Positions 62,557 through 64,000 of a stretch of 64,000 nucleotides of DNA are shown here, one piece after another. Origin of the DNA: Monodelphis domestica (lineage: Eukaryota > Chordata > Mammalia > Didelphimorphia > Didelphidae); NCBI RefSeq assembly GCF_027887165.1, contig NC_077230.1:345645989-345709988 (forward strand). Direction: 5' to 3'. A model generated the notes under the pieces. That model was not told the origin of the DNA. It made no database searches and was given only the letters and a program-made list of their open reading frames with translations. The first letter of the stretch is position 1. Each line of letters starts with the position of its first letter. The position numbers and the translations under genes were made by a program.

Positions 62557-63773
62557 TGTAAAAGGAAATTCTTTATTCTCTGTCTACTTTACTTTAACAC
62601 TTAGTCAACTCTTTCTTTTAGTACCCCTACTTAGTAGTGGTAGTCTCTTGGTGACCGAGAATGACAATTGTCTTTGTGCATTATCATCTATTGATGTATC
62701 CTCATGTGTCTTTGAAGTCCAAAGGCTGAGGCGCAAAGTTTGTGGCACATGGGGCATGGGACTCCAGTTGTTACGGGAGGTGCGGTTGTGGCCTGGTGTC
62801 AGCATTCACGCGCAGTGGCAAGATGTTGACAGCGTTCATCTTCAAAGGTGGTGGCGGCATGGTGAATGTGGGTATGACAGCTGCTTCTGTCAGAGGCAGT
62901 GAGTTCTAGTTGCTTTGGTGTAATGCCAGCCCACTTCAAGTTTGACTTTAGCTGATCCTTGAATCTTTTCTTTGGTCGACCTTGTTTCCTGAGTCCAGCT
63001 GACAGTTCACCATAGAAAACTGTCTTGGGTCTTGTCTCTGTGGGTCCATGCGGATGACATGTCCAGACCATCGTAGCTGGGTTTTGAGGACCATTACTTC
63101 GATGCTGGTACCTAGCTAACCACTAAGTAAAGAGAGCTCCACCCTTTTAACCCAATCAGTCAGAAACCTGTCAGTCAGTCAGAAACAATCTCATGATAAA
63201 AAAACTTTACACCTTCAGAGGCGTATGATAAGAATTAACACCTTCAGAGGTGAGAAGTAGATCCCACAAGACACTGCTCCCCTGTGCCGTGCTGAGCAAT
63301 TTGGAAGCTGTGATTGGCCTCTGTGACGAGGGGAAAGGACAAGAAGCCACTATAAAAGGCCTTGAATTTCTGGGGCTGAGAAGCTGGCTTCAAGAAGAGG
63401 GTCAACTTCAGGAAGAGTCAGCTTCAGGAGTCATCTTCAGCTCAAGTCTTGACCTGCCTCTTGGAGGGAACTCAGGTGAGTGAATAGCTGGCTTTCCTTT
63501 CCTAAATTCCAGAGAGAGTTTAACTTTGGTTGAGAGAGTTAAGAAGTTGTGCCTGGCTGAGTTGAGCACTGGAGCAATATATAGTGTGATAGGCTACACA
63601 TCTTCTCTATTCCTTTTTTGTATTTCTCTACTTTTACTCTTTCTACCTCTTTTGTAAATAAAAGCTATTAAAAGTCATTTTGACTTTGAACTATAATTTT
63701 TTAAATTTGCGACCACCATATTATTTATAATTTTCATATATTTTAGTCAAACCAATAAAAAGTAATTCCTACA
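62557..63773 (+). mobile_element. Solo ERV LTR (1217 bp) with ATAC target-site duplication, inside a LINE-1
   Basis: Starts TGTAAAAGGAAATTC and ends AGTAATTCCTACA. ATAC flanks it at 62553-62556 and 63774-63777. With the element and one ATAC removed, the LINE-1 reads through continuously. TATAAAA is at 63351-63357, an inverted CCAAT at 63311-63316, and AATAAA at 63657-63662, giving a U3-R-U5 layout. A piece of another LINE occupies 62640-63110 in the U3 part. No viral coding region is present. Confidence 0.8.
62640..63110 (-). pseudogene. C-terminal end of a non-LTR retrotransposon ORF with C2H2 finger, inside the LTR
   Basis: On the minus strand the sequence reads LKTQLRWSGHVIRMDP, shifts frame, then reads VFYGELSAG, RKQGRPKKRFKDQLKSNLK and later a perfect C2H2 finger, CPMCHK to HMRIH (62756-62694), followed two codons later by TAG at 62690-62688. 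The RWSGHV, GRPKKRFKD and terminal-finger order is known from the ORF ends of certain animal LINEs. I cannot assign the clade. At least two frameshifts and the lack of a reverse transcriptase domain make it non-functional. It differs from the surrounding LINE-1. Confidence 0.75.
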
Positions 63774-63777
63774 ATAC

Positions 63778-64000
63778 CCAGCTATTAGAGAATGGCTAAA
63801 CAAATTATGGCATATGGATGTAATAGAATATTATTTCACTGTAAAACATAATGAAAAGGATCATCTTAGATTAACCAGGAAAACATATAAAGTGATACAG
63901 AATGAAGTGAGCAGAATAAAGAGAATAATATATTCAAGAACATTATAAAGAAAAATCAACTTTGAAAACAAGTCTCTGATCAAAGCAGTAATGATAACAA
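63778..64000 (+). mobile_element. LINE-1 ORF2 fragment, right half (runs off the window)
   Basis: Resumes with CCAGCTATTAGAGAATGGCT, the ORF2 stretch directly following that at 62552, and continues through AATAGAATATTATTTCACTG and AGTGAGCAGAATAAAGAG to the window end. Confidence 0.75.

Noticed and set aside
62605..63071. Two minus-strand open frames with RPKKRFKD and other residues
   Set aside because: They are frame-broken parts of a LINE C-terminus, described as a pseudogene and not as genes.
61000..64000. POLD3 exons 1 and 2
   Set aside because: I searched the minus strand for the conserved N-terminal residues and found none. The first exon here begins in mid-codon, so they lie outside the window.

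Overview
The window looks like an internal piece of a marsupial nuclear genome. Evidence is AT-rich DNA with short exons in long introns, many copies of the marsupial SINE whose forward strand starts GGGGCAGCTRGGTGGC, MAR1-type SINEs, marsupial-type LINE-1 3' ends, and old MIR, L2 and CR1/L3 debris. I cannot name the species. Repeat family names are from recall, not from a database search.

One protein-coding gene fills the window: POLD3, the third (p66/p68) subunit of DNA polymerase delta, on the minus strand. Ten coding exons can be placed to the base: 60884-60986, 52299-52338, 49737-49869, 42408-42672, 40481-40553, 36311-36476, 33101-33210, 17762-17874, 15088-15166 and 5555-5757. All have AG acceptors and GT donors, and all splice in phase into 427 residues ending in the PCNA-binding motif QVSITGFF plus QKK. 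Known human POLD3 has 466 residues, so 39 N-terminal residues (two exons) and the promoter lie beyond 64000. A likely 3' UTR runs from 5554 to about 4405.

From 1 to 4400 is downstream DNA: an L2 end, a G-rich tract, MIRs, one SINE and about 1.2 kb I cannot assign. The last intron (5758-15087) holds a 230-bp purine tract, a long ancient repeat, a CR1/L3 piece, a LINE-1 with a 16-bp target-site duplication and an 874-bp LTR. The 15-kb intron 17875-33100 is the most repeat-dense: LINE-1 3' ends, SINEs, L2, a hAT-type DNA transposon, CR1/L3 pieces and an LTR related to the one at 14116. The intron 36477-40480 contains an 80-nt near-perfect hairpin. The intron 42673-49736 has a second hAT-like element and nested CR1 and LINE-1 pieces. 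A 299-bp solo LTR splits a MIR at 50868-51166. The 8.5-kb intron 52339-60883 is mostly one degenerate LINE-1 in the sense orientation. The last 2.1 kb is a LINE-1 fragment interrupted by a 1217-bp solo LTR, which itself carries the C-terminal end of a different LINE with an intact C2H2 finger.

No second functional gene, tRNA, rRNA or known small RNA gene was recognised. The features most worth a second look are the intronic hairpin (39628-39707), the poly(A) hexamer overlapping the POLD3 stop codon with a stem-loop beside it (5532-5559), the LTR carrying a LINE C-terminus (62557-63773), and the uniform antisense orientation of all four placed LTRs relative to POLD3.
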